This document shows, one piece after another, positions 1-10,945 of a stretch of 64,000 nucleotides of DNA. This stretch comes from Isoetes taiwanensis (taxonomy: Eukaryota > Streptophyta > Lycopodiopsida > Isoetales > Isoetaceae). Position 1 is the stretch's first letter. The number at the start of each line of letters is the position of its first letter. The notes under the pieces were generated by a model. The model had not been told where the DNA came from. It made no database searches and saw nothing but the letters and a program-made list of their open reading frames with translations. The position numbers and the translations under genes were made by a program. The stretch covers positions 849,501-913,500 of the forward strand of contig JAJEKV010000205.1 of NCBI GenBank assembly GCA_021234155.1, written 5' to 3'.

Positions 1-493
1 TGTGTGTCTTTTAAGTATTTGCTTTCTTTTCCTACTTGTTCCAAATGTTTTGTTTCTTCCTATGAACTCTTGCAGTCCTACTTGTGCCCCATTTGCAATT
101 TTGTTCATCCAAGTTGATCTTTCTGTCCTATTTCTTCATGGAAACTTTTTTTGTCTTCTCTGTTGCAGGTTGTTTATGTATTCCAATTGCCAAATTTGTT
201 CCTCTCGCCCCTTCTATTTTGGCGATGTTTCTACTACCTTTATCCAATTTGTCCTCTGTTTGCACTCCATTTGCTTCCATAGTTCTCGTTACGCTGTTTA
301 TTCCTCCTAATTGACTCATCTTCCACATCTATTATTGGAGTTTTTCTATTATAATCTTTCAGTTGTTATTTATTCCAATTGTCGATTTGTCCCTCTCGCC
401 CTTCCTTTTTTAGCGGCCACTTTTTATTGCCTTTAATCATCTTTGTGTCATCTTACTCCACTTGCTTCACGGCTGGGTCGATTGGTTGGGTCC
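1..493. other. Gene-free stretch with an imperfect tandem duplication
   Basis: T-rich sequence with no convincing coding region. Roughly 170-290 and 360-475 are imperfect copies of each other: both contain a segment resembling TTCCAATTG followed by TTTGT(T/C)CCTCTCGCCC, then a pyrimidine-rich stretch. The open frames here are short, hydrophobic and match no family I know. Nothing else is supported. Confidence 0.4.
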
Positions 494-504
494 ATTTGTT
501 TTAG

Positions 505-834
505 ATTTTTTTTTTTTTTTTTTTTTTTTGAAGGACGACAAGCTTTATTCACCAACTAAAAACCAGAGCAACATAAAATGCAAAGACAGGATTATAACCC
601 CAGTGGACAAACCGATCCAACTGAGCACAACCACCTGCCTATGCAAAAGAATGAATCTTGAAGGTAAGTATGCAGATCAGTACTTTCTTCTCTTGATCAA
701 GAGAAGAACAATTGTAAGCCATAACAATTTTATTTTGCGCCCACTGAAGAACAATCTCATCTGCAATATCTACGCCCTTAAAGATAAACAACCTCCTTCT
801 CTTCCAGATTGACCATAAAAGCCAGCCACATGCG
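505..834 (-). mobile_element. 5'-truncated LINE copy (3' tail only)
   Basis: A run of T at about 506-528 (the poly-A tail on the minus strand) is followed by about 305 bp that closely match the 3' end of the larger LINE whose tail starts at 4797. The insert is bounded by an 11-bp direct repeat, ATTTGTTTTAG, at 494-504 and 835-845. This is the target-site duplication expected from target-primed reverse transcription. The copy contains only 3' UTR and the extreme end of ORF2, so it codes for nothing. Confidence 0.88.
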
Positions 835-845
835 ATTTGTTTTAG

Positions 846-3800
846 GTTTGTTCTTTTAGTCTCGTTATTCTTGTTTGGTTTTGTTGTTTCATTTTTTTCT
901 TGCTTATAGTTTCACTGCTCTTCTTCTTGACCTTTGATTTTACTTGTTCTATTGGCTTTACGAGTCAGACTTTCATGTTTCTTATCCCTTAGTTCTCTTT
1001 ATTCATGTCGCCCTATTCAGTCTAGTAGTAGGATGATAATACTGCCAAAGGATTGATTTAGACAGTTGTCTTGCCTAGGTTCACTAGTTCGGGTCGGTTC
1101 TTTTTTCTCCGCACAACACAAACCATTATCCTTTCTCTTATAATTAAATCTGCCCAAAACCCCCTTTTGTTTAGGTGCACATTCATATGACATGCCATAT
1201 GGACCAGTTCTAGTCCATAGACCAGGAATGGTCCCAGAGTTGTGTCTAGTGTTATGTTTTCTGTTAATTTCTCAAATAGCCTTGAGACCCTAAGTATTTA
1301 ACAAGAAGTAAGCAATTGAAACACTATTGATTTTGCCTGACCACAAGAGCAAAGCTTGGTGAGAGCAGATCCCTAAGATCAAATTGGTGGAGCAAATTGT
1401 TGGAAGCAAACCGATGCATATTGCTGAGAGCAAAATTGATGGAGTAGAAGATAGTTCGGTGCTTTGCTTTGAAAAACTGTGAATAAAAATAGGCACTATC
1501 AAAAAGACGCCTTCAATATTTATTGAAGAAGGGCATTCCATAAAACATGGATAACTGGAGGGCATTTTGTGAAACTTAAATTTTACAGAGACCAAGGGCA
1601 TTGCAAAAGATTATCAAAACTCAGGGGTAAACAGTGAAATTCGTCAAAACATAAACAGTGTTTGGAAAACGCAGGGGTAAAGAAAGTTTTTCCAATTGGG
1701 AACGGGAAATTTTCAGTTGAATTAGTACATGGCATGAAGATTTTCAATAAATTTTCATGTATTGTTCTAGGATAACCATGCAATAAAATATTCGAATGTG
1801 TATGGACCCCTTTAATAATAGGTAGATTGTAACAAGGTGCTATTGCACAGTGTGTTGCCCTCCTGAATTTGTTACTTACATAGAAGGACATGGTAATGGT
1901 GTTGAAGCACATTGAGTGGAAATATATGTTTGAGAATATTATAATGTTGTCTATAAATCAATGTTGATGGGAAATTAATGACATTGTGGGGATATACATA
2001 ATAATAGTAGGTTTAATGTATTTTTTCTATTCAACAACTTTAAATAACATGAAAGATTAAGATGCAATGCCTGTGAAGATGTTGGAGGTATACGCTAGCA
2101 AAAAGTGTAATATGAAATAGATTGCCACATTCAGTCGGTATGAAGAATTTATTGACTCTAATGTTTGGTTATGTGGACTTTAGTTGGACAATATGGGTAT
2201 AATTTCTTCATACCATTTATAACATTATTTGGCAAATGAAGAAGTAGTTTCTCTCTAGTGATTAATCGAATAAAAGACTCAAAGCAATATCGTTATTCAT
2301 TTACTGATTTATTCTTTAAATAAAAAACTTAAAAGCAATATCGTTGGTTCATTGTTGGAGCAACATGTAGAAGAGATGACGTATGGGTTTGCAAGCAGAT
2401 TCTATAAAATATCTGAATATTATCTGCAATATCAATGTGGCTCATATATAAAGATCTTACCAAGTCATCAGCCATAGAGAAAAGCTTCCTTCACCCATTA
2501 TCTCCATGACAACAACAAGAGTTAAACTGAATTTGCATCGTCATATATAAATTTAAGAAATTGACACTTCCTAAATCTTACGACTTATGTGTAAATCTCA
2601 TATGATTTGGGTGACAAGACTTATAAGAGCTGCTTGTCAAAATTTGATAAGTAAATGTGATATTGTCATGATCAATAGTATGTGGGACAGTGATCAATGA
2701 TAGTTGAAAAGAACTTAGTGGAGAGCAGTCAAATTTATTTATATAGCTCAAAAAAAAGTTCTAACCGAATTTAGATGTAATGACAACAAATATTGGCCAG
2801 ATGATTGGGATTGTATACTTCCAAAACAAGATAGAAAGGTATTATTTTACAAGAAAAGCATGTACATACATAGTATTACATTTTAAACTAACATCCCGGG
2901 CTCGCTTATTTGGCATAATACGCTCGCAAGGGAGATAAACCTTTTCTAATTCGGATTAATTTTTTCAAGGAACGACTTAAGGCGATAGACAAATGCAAAG
3001 ACATATTGGCTAGTTGTAAAACTATTGAATCCCGACATCACAAATTATTGTTATATAACGCAGTTGTTAGTAAACTAGGTTCAGAACCTTTATTCACTAT
3101 CTACAATTGGAGTTTAGAATCGCAAGGCAATTGGGCCTCGTATTCGTAAACAAAAGGCCTTTGGATGATGTGTCTGCTAACACATTGATGATGCTATATT
3201 TGTCTTATAATCAAAGAATGGACAAGTTTCTAGCACCTACCCAAACAAATTTTGGATTTGACAATAGATTGACATTGCCTAAAGATTTTTACTCTAAACT
3301 CAAATGATCCATTCTCTGCTTGACCGTGACAGAGATTAAAAACATGGCTACATTGCCGTAATTATAGTTGAAATTATAGGAGGAAGAACATTATGAGGAA
3401 TTAGTTGCTGTAACTATAGGAGGAAGAACATTGGACTTCGATCCACACATACTGTAAATCGTTCCTTGCCTCAATCTTGCCAACTATATTTTATGTTAGC
3501 TCCATGGGTATCAAGTGAAAGGGCTTTTTAACTTACTGATCTAAAAATCACCCAAATGAGCTCCCAAGAAAATACTAATTTTCAAATATATATAAAATTC
3601 TTCGCCCGACGAATTGCATGAGCATGAGCATCATCAATGCTCCAGTCAATTGTGCATTTTTTTCCACTCAGCACACCTGTTTTCGCAGTATCTTCGGGAT
3701 TATTTGGAAAGCCTGCAGTAGCTCCTCCATCAATAGACTAAAAACTCTCTACATCCCATGCAGTTGCATCATGTTCATCAAGAACAGGAGATGGCGGAAC

Positions 3801-4149
3801 AATGTCGTGCATCTCAGAAAGAGGCAACATACACTCACTTACTCTTATCTTGACAATGCTTAGATTATTGCTCAAAGTTGAAACATACATCCCATGATAT
3901 AGGACCTTCTAGTTTGGAATAAATGTCATGCGAAAGTTCCCTTGGACCACCTTTCTGCAAGCTGACACTTAAGAAATTAGGCTGGCGAAGGTTATCTTTA
4001 TGCATAGTGTTAAGTGTACAAAAAATTGAATGTTTTTGGGTATCCTATCTTCCATCACAGATGTCAAAACTACCCCCGAAGCTTATAATCTTCCCCTTAT
4101 GAGGTTCATATTTTGAGATCGGAGCATCGCAAATTATGAAACAAGTAAC
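846..4149. other. Gene-poor AT-rich stretch, nothing confidently identified
   Basis: No gene, RNA or complete element could be supported. A 66-codon open frame at 3107-3307 (+) and a nearby translated phrase PWVSSERAF at about 3500 faintly recall the C-terminal dimerisation part of hAT transposases. No zinc finger, catalytic domain or terminal repeats were found to back this up. A degraded transposon is possible. Confidence 0.3.
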
Positions 4150-4293
4150 TTCTTTCAACTGAAAATTTCGGAAAGCAATTTTTTGGCGGCCACCAGTTGA
4201 CCTGGTAGCTCGTGAGGGCGGAGCCAGAGCAGTGCCGCCAGGTCAACTGGCAGCCGCCAGAAACTTTTTCTCGAAATTTTCTGTTGAGAGAAA
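4150..4293. repeat. Fold-back (inverted repeat) with 56-bp arms
   Basis: The left arm 4150-4205 is largely the reverse complement of the right arm 4238-4293, with a spacer of about 32 bp. The innermost 12 bp (CAGTTGACCTGG and its complement) pair perfectly, and most of the rest of the arms pair with scattered mismatches. Transcribed, it would form a long hairpin. It could be a small fold-back element or a small-RNA precursor. No target duplication was found. Confidence 0.6.
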
Positions 4294-4631
4294 TTCTTCA
4301 ACGGAAAAAAAATTGGGCAAGAAATTTGCTTTGGTTTTTTCTTCCCACAGGTTTTTGGCAGGTCCTTGCTGGCCTTAGCAAGGGACAGTAGAATAGCCGG
4401 AGTTGAGGTGCAGATCAGGTGGGGGCGGGTCCAGATCAGGTGGAGATTGCACCTTGAAAAAACTTGTTGTTTAGGGGCAAAATTTCTCGCCCCCTTTTTT
4501 TGGTCCTTTGGTGGTGTATAAACATTGTTACAATCTGTATACTTTGAACAAAATTCAAACTGCCATCTGGATACGAGGCAAAGAACACACTCTACATTAG
4601 ATTCTTGGGAATAGGCAGCAGTCTCCTCATC

Positions 4632-4796
4632 ATGAGCCGTCATTATCCCAGTCCTACTGACAATAAGAACAAAAGTCCTGTCATCCCTAGCTTTTTTTCT
4701 TCAAGAGCTCACGTCAAGAAACATATAGACCCTCCAGTATATTTAGATCCAGCTATAAGGTATAAGGGACACTATGAAAGTGAGGTGGAAAACCTT
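4632..4796 (+). other. Open frame interrupted by the LINE insertion
   Basis: From an ATG at 4632 a frame stays open to the LINE insertion point. With the LINE and one copy of the duplication removed, the same frame continues at 19970 and ends at TGA 19988-19990, giving about 61 codons. I recognise no family. It could be a small gene or last exon knocked out by the LINE, or a chance open frame of modest length. The TTG-started extension upstream adds nothing recognisable. Confidence 0.3.
4782..4796. repeat. LINE target-site duplication, left copy
   Basis: GAGGTGGAAAACCTT here is repeated exactly at 19955-19969. The two copies bracket the LINE, the left one abutting its T-run and the right one its 5' end. 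The last two T may belong to the tail, so the duplication is 13-15 bp. Confidence 0.92.
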
Positions 4797-4899
4797 TTTT
4801 TTTTTTTTTTGAAGGATGACAAGCTTTATTCACCAACTAAAAACCAGAGCAACATAAAATGCAAAGACAGGATTATAACCCGGTGGACAAAACCGATCC

Positions 4900-7498
4900 A
4901 AGCGAGCACAACCACCGCCTATGCAAAAGAATGAATCACGAAGGTAAGTATGCGGATCAGTACTTTCTTCTCTTGATCAAGAGAAGAACAATTGTAAACC
5001 ATAACAATTTTATTTTATGCCTAATGAAGAACAATCTCATCCGCAATATCTACGCCCTTAAAGATAAACAACCTCCTTCTCTTCGGATTGACCATAAAAG
5101 CCAGCCACATGCGAGATGAAAAGCTTCGTTTAAAAGTAGTTTGGGCCAAGCATCGGGGATAGATAGCAAGCAAAATTTGCTGGCTAGATCGAGACGATGC
5201 CAAAAAGGGTCAACAACCAAGACCATGCACGCCAAGCCGCCACACACAAAAAAAAAACAATGCTCAATACTCTCAACCCCTTGCGGGCATAAAGGGACAG
5301 AGCTCGAAATCCGATTATCCATTTTATGGACTAACCTGTTGACTCTCGAGGCATCTATGGATCACTTGCCACCACAAAACTACTACTTTGGGATGAAGCA
5401 GCTTATCCCATACCCATATCCAAACACTTTTCCATTGTGGCTGAGGGACCTGAAGATGCCACCTATTAGATGGAGGCAGGATTTCAGAATGCAAAAGCAA
5501 TTTATACACAGAAGACACAAATCGCCCTGGCTGGATATCCTGATGGCAACCCCATACGACTACCTCAATCGCGGAACCGTAATCCTGTGGCAATAATGCA
5601 GCAATATGATTCCAGATTACTCTGTCCCATCTGTACAACAAGAACTTTATTCTAAATGCTTCCCATGACATGAGATGACCAGACTCATACCGAGCTGCAA
5701 TAGTGCTGATACCAGCTGCTACCCATCGTCGTTGTGTCTTTGGATGAACAACCAAACTTAGAGGCACATTCTCTGGAGTGTCCCGCAAAGGAATCCACCC
5801 GGCATGGAGTGGACAATCAAGACATGCCTCAGGATTAATATGGAAAAGAGACCTGACAGTGTCCCAAGCAGCAAGCAACCCCTTTAGAAAGGGAGAAGCA
5901 TTAGGATACGGATGCATATGATAAAGCAAAGCCCAAGGAAGGAGGGGCTTAATGGTGGCCTTATGAAATGGGAGACAATGCTGAATCGACTGCACCAACA
6001 ACCTCAGGCCAGGAGAATCATCCTTACCAATGAAAATCCTCCAAATGAACTTTGATATCATCACCTTGCTTTGGAGGTGAAAATCCAACATAGCAAGACC
6101 ACCAGCTGCCTTAGGTCTAATGCATTTCGCCCAAGCTACCTTGACCACCGCTCCTAACTCATTTCCACCCCAAATAAAATTTCTGGCAATACACACAATC
6201 TCTAATAGAGCAGACGCCATGTAGACATGAGTATTACTAAGAACATATTTAGCCACAGTGATTCTCTAGGGCATGGACCGGTTTAGGTTGTATTCCACCA
6301 AAACAAGTGCTTTTGCAACCCACTAATGATTTCATCCCAACCATCGAGCAGAGGCGTGAATTCCAACTTGGATACCAAGCGGCTTTGTGATATTGCCATG
6401 CGTAAGAATCTTCCATGGATAGTCCAAAATCTGAGGGAGGGATGGGACTGTCCAACGTCCACAAAGTCTGTATTTTTTTTGCCACCCTACAAGAACTCGA
6501 TGCTAAGGAGAATGTGTCTAATAATAGCTTAGCATTACGAAGATTCTCAGCCTCGGCAATTAGGAACAAAAAAGTGTCCATCGGCATATTGGTTACATAC
6601 CTCTTGAGAACCATCGTCCATTGGGAGGCCTTGAATAATGCCATCTTGGGTAGCCACCGGAGAAGAGCTGGGACAATATACTGCCACAATTGTGAAAAGC
6701 AAAGGGTGCTAAGGGACAACCTTATCAATTCCTCTACCCACTACACAAATATCCGATGGCTGCATACGAAAAGGACGAAGAGATCTGGCTGATGTATGGA
6801 GCTTCATGGCATTCCTTGTGAATGACTCCCCAAACCCAAGTGCAAGAAGACACTTCTCCAAGAAGCCCCAATCAACACTATCCTAAGCTTTAGCAAAATC
6901 AAGCTTAAGATACAACGCTCTATGACTCAGAATCGGCCCAATATATTCCTTCATATGCGGCAACCACGTTGTTGAGAATACAACGACGAGGGAGAAAGCC
7001 GATTGTGTTGATCGAGATAGCGTCCACCAAGGCGCCTCTCGGACTCTTTTACGCCAATGTCTTAGCAAAGATCTTGTACCACGAGAGGGGAAAGCAATGT
7101 AATAGGTCGCCAAGATCTGAAATAGTCTTGGGTTCCTTGCTCTTTGGAATGAGAGAGATACAACCCAGTATTCAAAATCTTATCAAGGCTCCTAAATCTC
7201 TGAAACTCACAAAAGGCATCATATATGTCATCCTCCAACCAGTCCCAGCACTTCTGCCATCAAGACCCGGGCATTTGTCCCTTTTCAAGAGAGCCACAGC
7301 TGCTTTTAAGTCCTCCTTCACAATATTAGACTCAAGAAGCAACCTCTGCTCTTCAGAAACAATGTGACGCATCTTAGTCAACACGGCCAATTGCATGTCC
7401 TTCTGAAAGGGCAATGGGTGTCATGCAAAGAATGAAGAAAAGTGATGATGAAGATACTGCTTAAGATTCACTGGATCGGAGATAAGAGCGCCATCTGG
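4900..7498 (-). pseudogene. LINE ORF2, 3' part: reverse transcriptase and zf-RVT region
   Basis: This continues the ORF2 begun at 18024 beyond the nested insertion. In translation order it shows LKRDKCPGLDG (RT start, about 7270), LYLKLDFAKA (RT motif A, about 6890), a QYAD box near 6590, the long thumb/connection segment with ARNFIWGGNELG (about 6160), and the zf-RVT-like ending with CPQG...EHCFFFVC (about 5270). The reading frame changes several times. The YADD box is altered to YADG by an apparent single-base insertion that also shifts the frame. It would have copied LINE RNA at nicked chromosomal DNA. It is now inactive. Confidence 0.85.
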
Positions 7499-8239
7499 TG
7501 TTGACCCTAAACCTGGCTTAAAGGTCAACCACAAGAAACCAATTCGAGTTTTCACTCAAATTGGGGTTAGGATATTCTAGGGCACTTTTAAGTCTTGAGT
7601 AAGGACATGCCATGAGGTGCAAAGGTAGAAGAAGGAAAATGAATGATGGTCACCAAGGTGAGGAATTATGGCATGAGAAAGGCTAGAACAATGGGGTCCC
7701 ATGAGGGTGTGCAAAGAAAAGGAAAATATGGCTAGGCAAGGATTTGAGATAGGCAAACTTTGACAAATAAGGTAGGGAAGTGGCACAATGGTTAAATAAA
7801 AGGGAATGGGAATGAGACATGGATATAGAGGTGGGATCATATAGAGTGGAAAAAAAGGAATATGAATATAGGGAAAAAGAAGGCTAGGAAATTTCAAGAG
7901 GCAAGAATAAAAATGAGTGAGAATGGCTAGAGAATGGAATCAAATACCATGGAGTCTTCCAAACTTTGAACTTCCAATCTTCAAAAAATGCCTTCCAAAC
8001 TTCTTAACCCAGAATCTTCTAGAGCATATTCTTGACTAAGCACTTTGACCTTAAATAAAGTACCTCATGTGAGTTTTGAGCCTTGAGCACTTGTTGACTT
8101 GAAGAATGAACACCTTTTGACCTTCATATCAATGTTGAATGCCAAGAATCTTCCAAACTTTGACCTAGTATTCCAAGATAAGTTGACCTAGTTTTGAATG
8201 CATGGATCACAATTAGCATGTTGCCCTTTGGGGGCAACA
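7499..8239 (-). repeat. 3' LTR of the nested Ty3/gypsy element (internally deleted)
   Basis: It is 741 bp and matches both ends of the 1988-bp partner LTR, but lacks the partner's middle (about 14948-16195, 1.25 kb). The join follows GGGTTAGGA directly with TATTCTAGG, with about one base of microhomology. Over the shared sequence I count four substitutions and one 2-bp indel. Confidence 0.92.
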
Positions 8240-8276
8240 TCTCGCCAAAACAAGAAAAAGGCTGGTCCCCTCAGCC
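8240..8276 (-). other. Sequence just before the 3' LTR, probable polypurine-tract region
   Basis: On the element's sense strand this holds GGCTGAGGGGACCAGCC, a short palindrome around a purine core, followed by a T-rich stretch up to the LTR. Plus-strand priming should start at a purine tract here. A similar module stands before a TGTTG at 40932 on the opposite strand, which supports a conserved function. No classical long purine run touches the LTR. Confidence 0.45.
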
Positions 8277-9113
8277 ATATAATGTCAAAAATGAATAACT
8301 AGAGGGGTCTTCAACTTGTACCAAGGTGTCTATAAGAGTGTGAAATGTAAATGTTGATGAAATGAGTATGAATGTGATGATGGAGTAATGTGAATGGAGT
8401 ATGGTAAATGAGAAAAGGCAAAAGTGAATATGAAAATGACAAGATGGTGATGGGATGATGGTGAATGGAATATAATAAGTGAGTGGAGATAAAAGTGGGT
8501 GTGTATATGACAAAGTGATGATGAAATGGGGATGAAGTGAGTGTGCAAGTGTTTGAAACTTCTCCAAAACAAGAAAATGTATGTCTTCTTCCTGGTCTTC
8601 AACAAGTGCAACTCTGCTGTGATGGTAAAGATGAATTGCAGAGTGCTTTTCTCCTTTAGGGAATGAGAATAGAATAAGGAGTTCAAATGGAAGGTAGGGC
8701 TACTTAAGACAGATGAAAAAATATGGAGGAAGAGTGCACCTGTCATGGAAACACATAAACCAATTAGTCTCAAATCCTTGCAACTCTGCTATGATGGTGA
8801 AGGTGATTTTGCAGAGTGCTATTAAGGTATTGGAAAAACAAGAATAAAAGGCTGGATGGATGGTAGGAATGCTTAGAGACAGGTGAATAAAAATGGAAGA
8901 AGGATGCTCCTGCATATGACACTTGGTAATCATTAGTATCAACCCTGTTCTTGAGATCATTTGTACTATTATCTGATCAGATCAACCTATAAACATGAAA
9001 CCAATTCTATTAGAGTAATGTGCTCAAAGTCAAACTGTTCTATCTACTGAAATAGTGTGCTTAAAATTAAACTAATTTAACTACTTTAACCCTACTAAAA
9101 ATCTCTAAACCTT
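8277..9113 (-). other. Untranslated spacer between integrase and 3' LTR, with a duplication
   Basis: No conserved coding domain. Two imperfect copies of about 170 bp lie in tandem (about 8608-8770 and 8778-8940). Each starts CAACTCTGCT(G/A)TGATGGT and includes GCAGAGTGCT. The sequence is AT-rich with many ATG/GATG triplets. Long 3' spacers are common in Tat-group elements (family knowledge). Confidence 0.6.
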
Positions 9114-10607
9114 TTAATGAAAGAAGAGGGACAAGCAAGCATGCTGGTCCCAATACCTTTTCAGGTGCAAGATATTGATAGGATTTGGCAGTGGCATTCC
9201 TGAAGCAACCTCCTGTAACCAATAAGAATTAGTACCTGCAGGATCCAACACTACAAAGGGCCCTTTCCAAATGTTATCAAATTTGCCAGCTGAATCCTCC
9301 CTTGACTTGTTCCATTTGAGAACAAGCTCTCCCTTCTTAAAGGTGCCTTGTATTTTGTGTGCAGTCTTGAATGCAGCCAGATCTTTAGCCTTTTTCAGCA
9401 AGTTTGTGTTCTCAGCTTCCATTATGTACTCATCCAAATGTAACAGGGCATCCAGTCTTTCCTGTAAGGCATGTTCAAAAGGTAAGCACAATTTGTGAGC
9501 TAATCTCAAGGAAGGTAATTCAAGTTCTACTGGTAGAACTGCTTCTATGCCATAAACCAAATTGAAAGGTGTATGATTTGTAGCTGTTTTGATAGTGACT
9601 CTATAAGCCCAAAGTGCATCCACTATTTTGACATGCCAATCTCTCTTGTTGATCTCAACTGTCTTCTGCAAGATATTTTTCAACACTTTATTAGTGGCTT
9701 CAGCTTGTCCATTACCTTGGGGATAATATGAGGAGCTTTTGGTATGCTTGACCTTCAAGATGTTCAACAAGTTAGCAATAACTTCATTAACAAAAGGCGT
9801 GCCCCTATCAGAATGCAACTGAAAAGGAATACCAAACCTGGAACAAACATACTCATGTAAAAATCTGGCAGTTGTGGCAGCATTCGCCTGCCTCAAGGGT
9901 ATAGCTTCTGCCCATTTAGTAAAATAATCTGTGGCCACAATGATATGTTGATGTTGACCTGCAGAAGAAGGATTAATAGGGCCAATATAATCTAATCCCC
10001 AAATTTGAAAGGGTCCTGGGGATATGATGGGATTAAGGGCAGGTGGAAGTAAAATTCTTTTGCTAAAGATTTGGCATTGATGGCAAGTCTTTATAATATC
10101 ATAACAATCTTTAAAAACAGTAGGCCAATAGTATCCAACCCTGAGAATCTTTTTTGCTGTAGTATCACCAGCAAAATGCCCTCCACAAATACCTTTGTGC
10201 ATTTCCCTGATGATTAGAGCAGACTCACTTTCATTTACACACCTCAACAAGACTCCATCTCGGTTGACTTTGCACAAAACATTGTCTATCATCTTGAATT
10301 GCCTGCATTTATCCTTGAGTCTCCTTTTTTGGTTTGAAGTGAAGCTTGAAGAGATGATTCCATGTTGTAAGAAGTCTCTAATAGGTTGTTGCCAACCACC
10401 ATCAGCTTGATCCTCTGGAGTTACCTCTACATGAGCTACTGCAAATGAGATGTCAGCAGTATCCAACTCATCTTCATGGTCAAAAAATATATAAGGCAAA
10501 TAAAGGCTAGGACTTCGTACCAAATGTAATTCTTTTACAGAAATATCATAACTTTGCAACTTACAAGCCCATCTTTGGATTTTTGGCTTCTTGGTTTGCC
10601 TTACCAA
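9114..10607 (-). CDS. Integrase region of the Ty3/gypsy polyprotein
   Basis: This 497-codon frame is the longest intact piece of pol. The first 30 or so codons are the end of the upstream RNase H (RWACKLQSYDI). Next is the HHCC zinc-binding domain (GICGGHFAGDT ... CHQCQ, residues about 140-185). The DDE core follows with the acidic residues in GLDYIGP, LHSDRGTPF and YPQGNGQAEATNK. The C-terminal part with KWNKSREDSAGKFDNIWKGP and HLKRYWDQ is the usual DNA-binding tail. The enzyme joins the cDNA ends to chromosomal DNA. The frame opens with TTG because it is internal to a polyprotein, so there is no true start codon. No stop or frameshift was seen. Confidence 0.92.
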   Translation of the reverse strand: MVRQTKKPKIQRWACKLQSYDISVKELHLVRSPSLYLPYIFFDHEDELDTADISFAVAHVEVTPEDQADGGWQQPIRDFLQHGIISSSFTSNQKRRLKDKCRQFKMIDNVLCKVNRDGVLLRCVNESESALIIREMHKGICGGHFAGDTTAKKILRVGYYWPTVFKDCYDIIKTCHQCQIFSKRILLPPALNPIISPGPFQIWGLDYIGPINPSSAGQHQHIIVATDYFTKWAEAIPLRQANAATTARFLHEYVCSRFGIPFQLHSDRGTPFVNEVIANLLNILKVKHTKSSSYYPQGNGQAEATNKVLKNILQKTVEINKRDWHVKIVDALWAYRVTIKTATNHTPFNLVYGIEAVLPVELELPSLRLAHKLCLPFEHALQERLDALLHLDEYIMEAENTNLLKKAKDLAAFKTAHKIQGTFKKGELVLKWNKSREDSAGKFDNIWKGPFVVLDPAGTNSYWLQEVASGMPLPNPINILHLKRYWDQHACLSLFFH

Positions 10608-10945
10608 ATGATAGTCCCATTGGATTTTGCTTCATGTAGACTTGGACTTGACTCTTGAAGCAAGTGTCCTTGCCTATTGATAAGAAACATGAGGGCAGAC
10701 ACTTTTTTCCATTACGGTATATCTCTCCTCTAGAGCGGACCATTGTTTTTACTTGCAAATACTATGGTGTGCTTATCCTGCAAAAATGGCTAACCCTATA
10801 GCTTTTTTTAGTAACGATAATATAAACTTCAAATGGCATATCCAAATCTGGTTTTCTCAAAGTGTGGCTTCACATATGGATAGAATGAGGAAGTCAAAAG
10901 CCTCTTGGCATTCTCAAGTCCATGTGATAGGTATATGCTTACTTT
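10570..10945 (-). pseudogene. Degenerate original (Ty3-type) RNase H region
   Basis: This occupies the normal position between RT and integrase. Recognisable pieces are AIGLAIFAG, DKHTIVFASK, EERYTVMEK, SQVQVYMKQNP and RWACKLQSYDI, but they lie in different frames, with about four frame changes in 350 bp. Where the first catalytic Asp of a Ty3-type RNase H is expected, before AIG, I read lysines rather than Asp-Ala-Ser. Loss of the original RNase H activity after gaining a second domain is known in the Tat group, and this fits it. It could be plain decay. Confidence 0.7.

Noticed and set aside
462-812. Plus-strand open frame of 116 codons
   Set aside because: It reads the antisense of a LINE tail, including its poly-T, and is not a gene.
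3480-3545. Translated PWVSSERAF phrase, possibly from an hAT transposase
   Set aside because: Too short, followed by a stop, with no other hAT domain or terminal repeats nearby.
10561-10800. Stop codons in the RNase H region read as nonsense mutations
   Set aside because: In other frames the expected RNase H pieces are open, so these are frame changes rather than a series of nonsense mutations.
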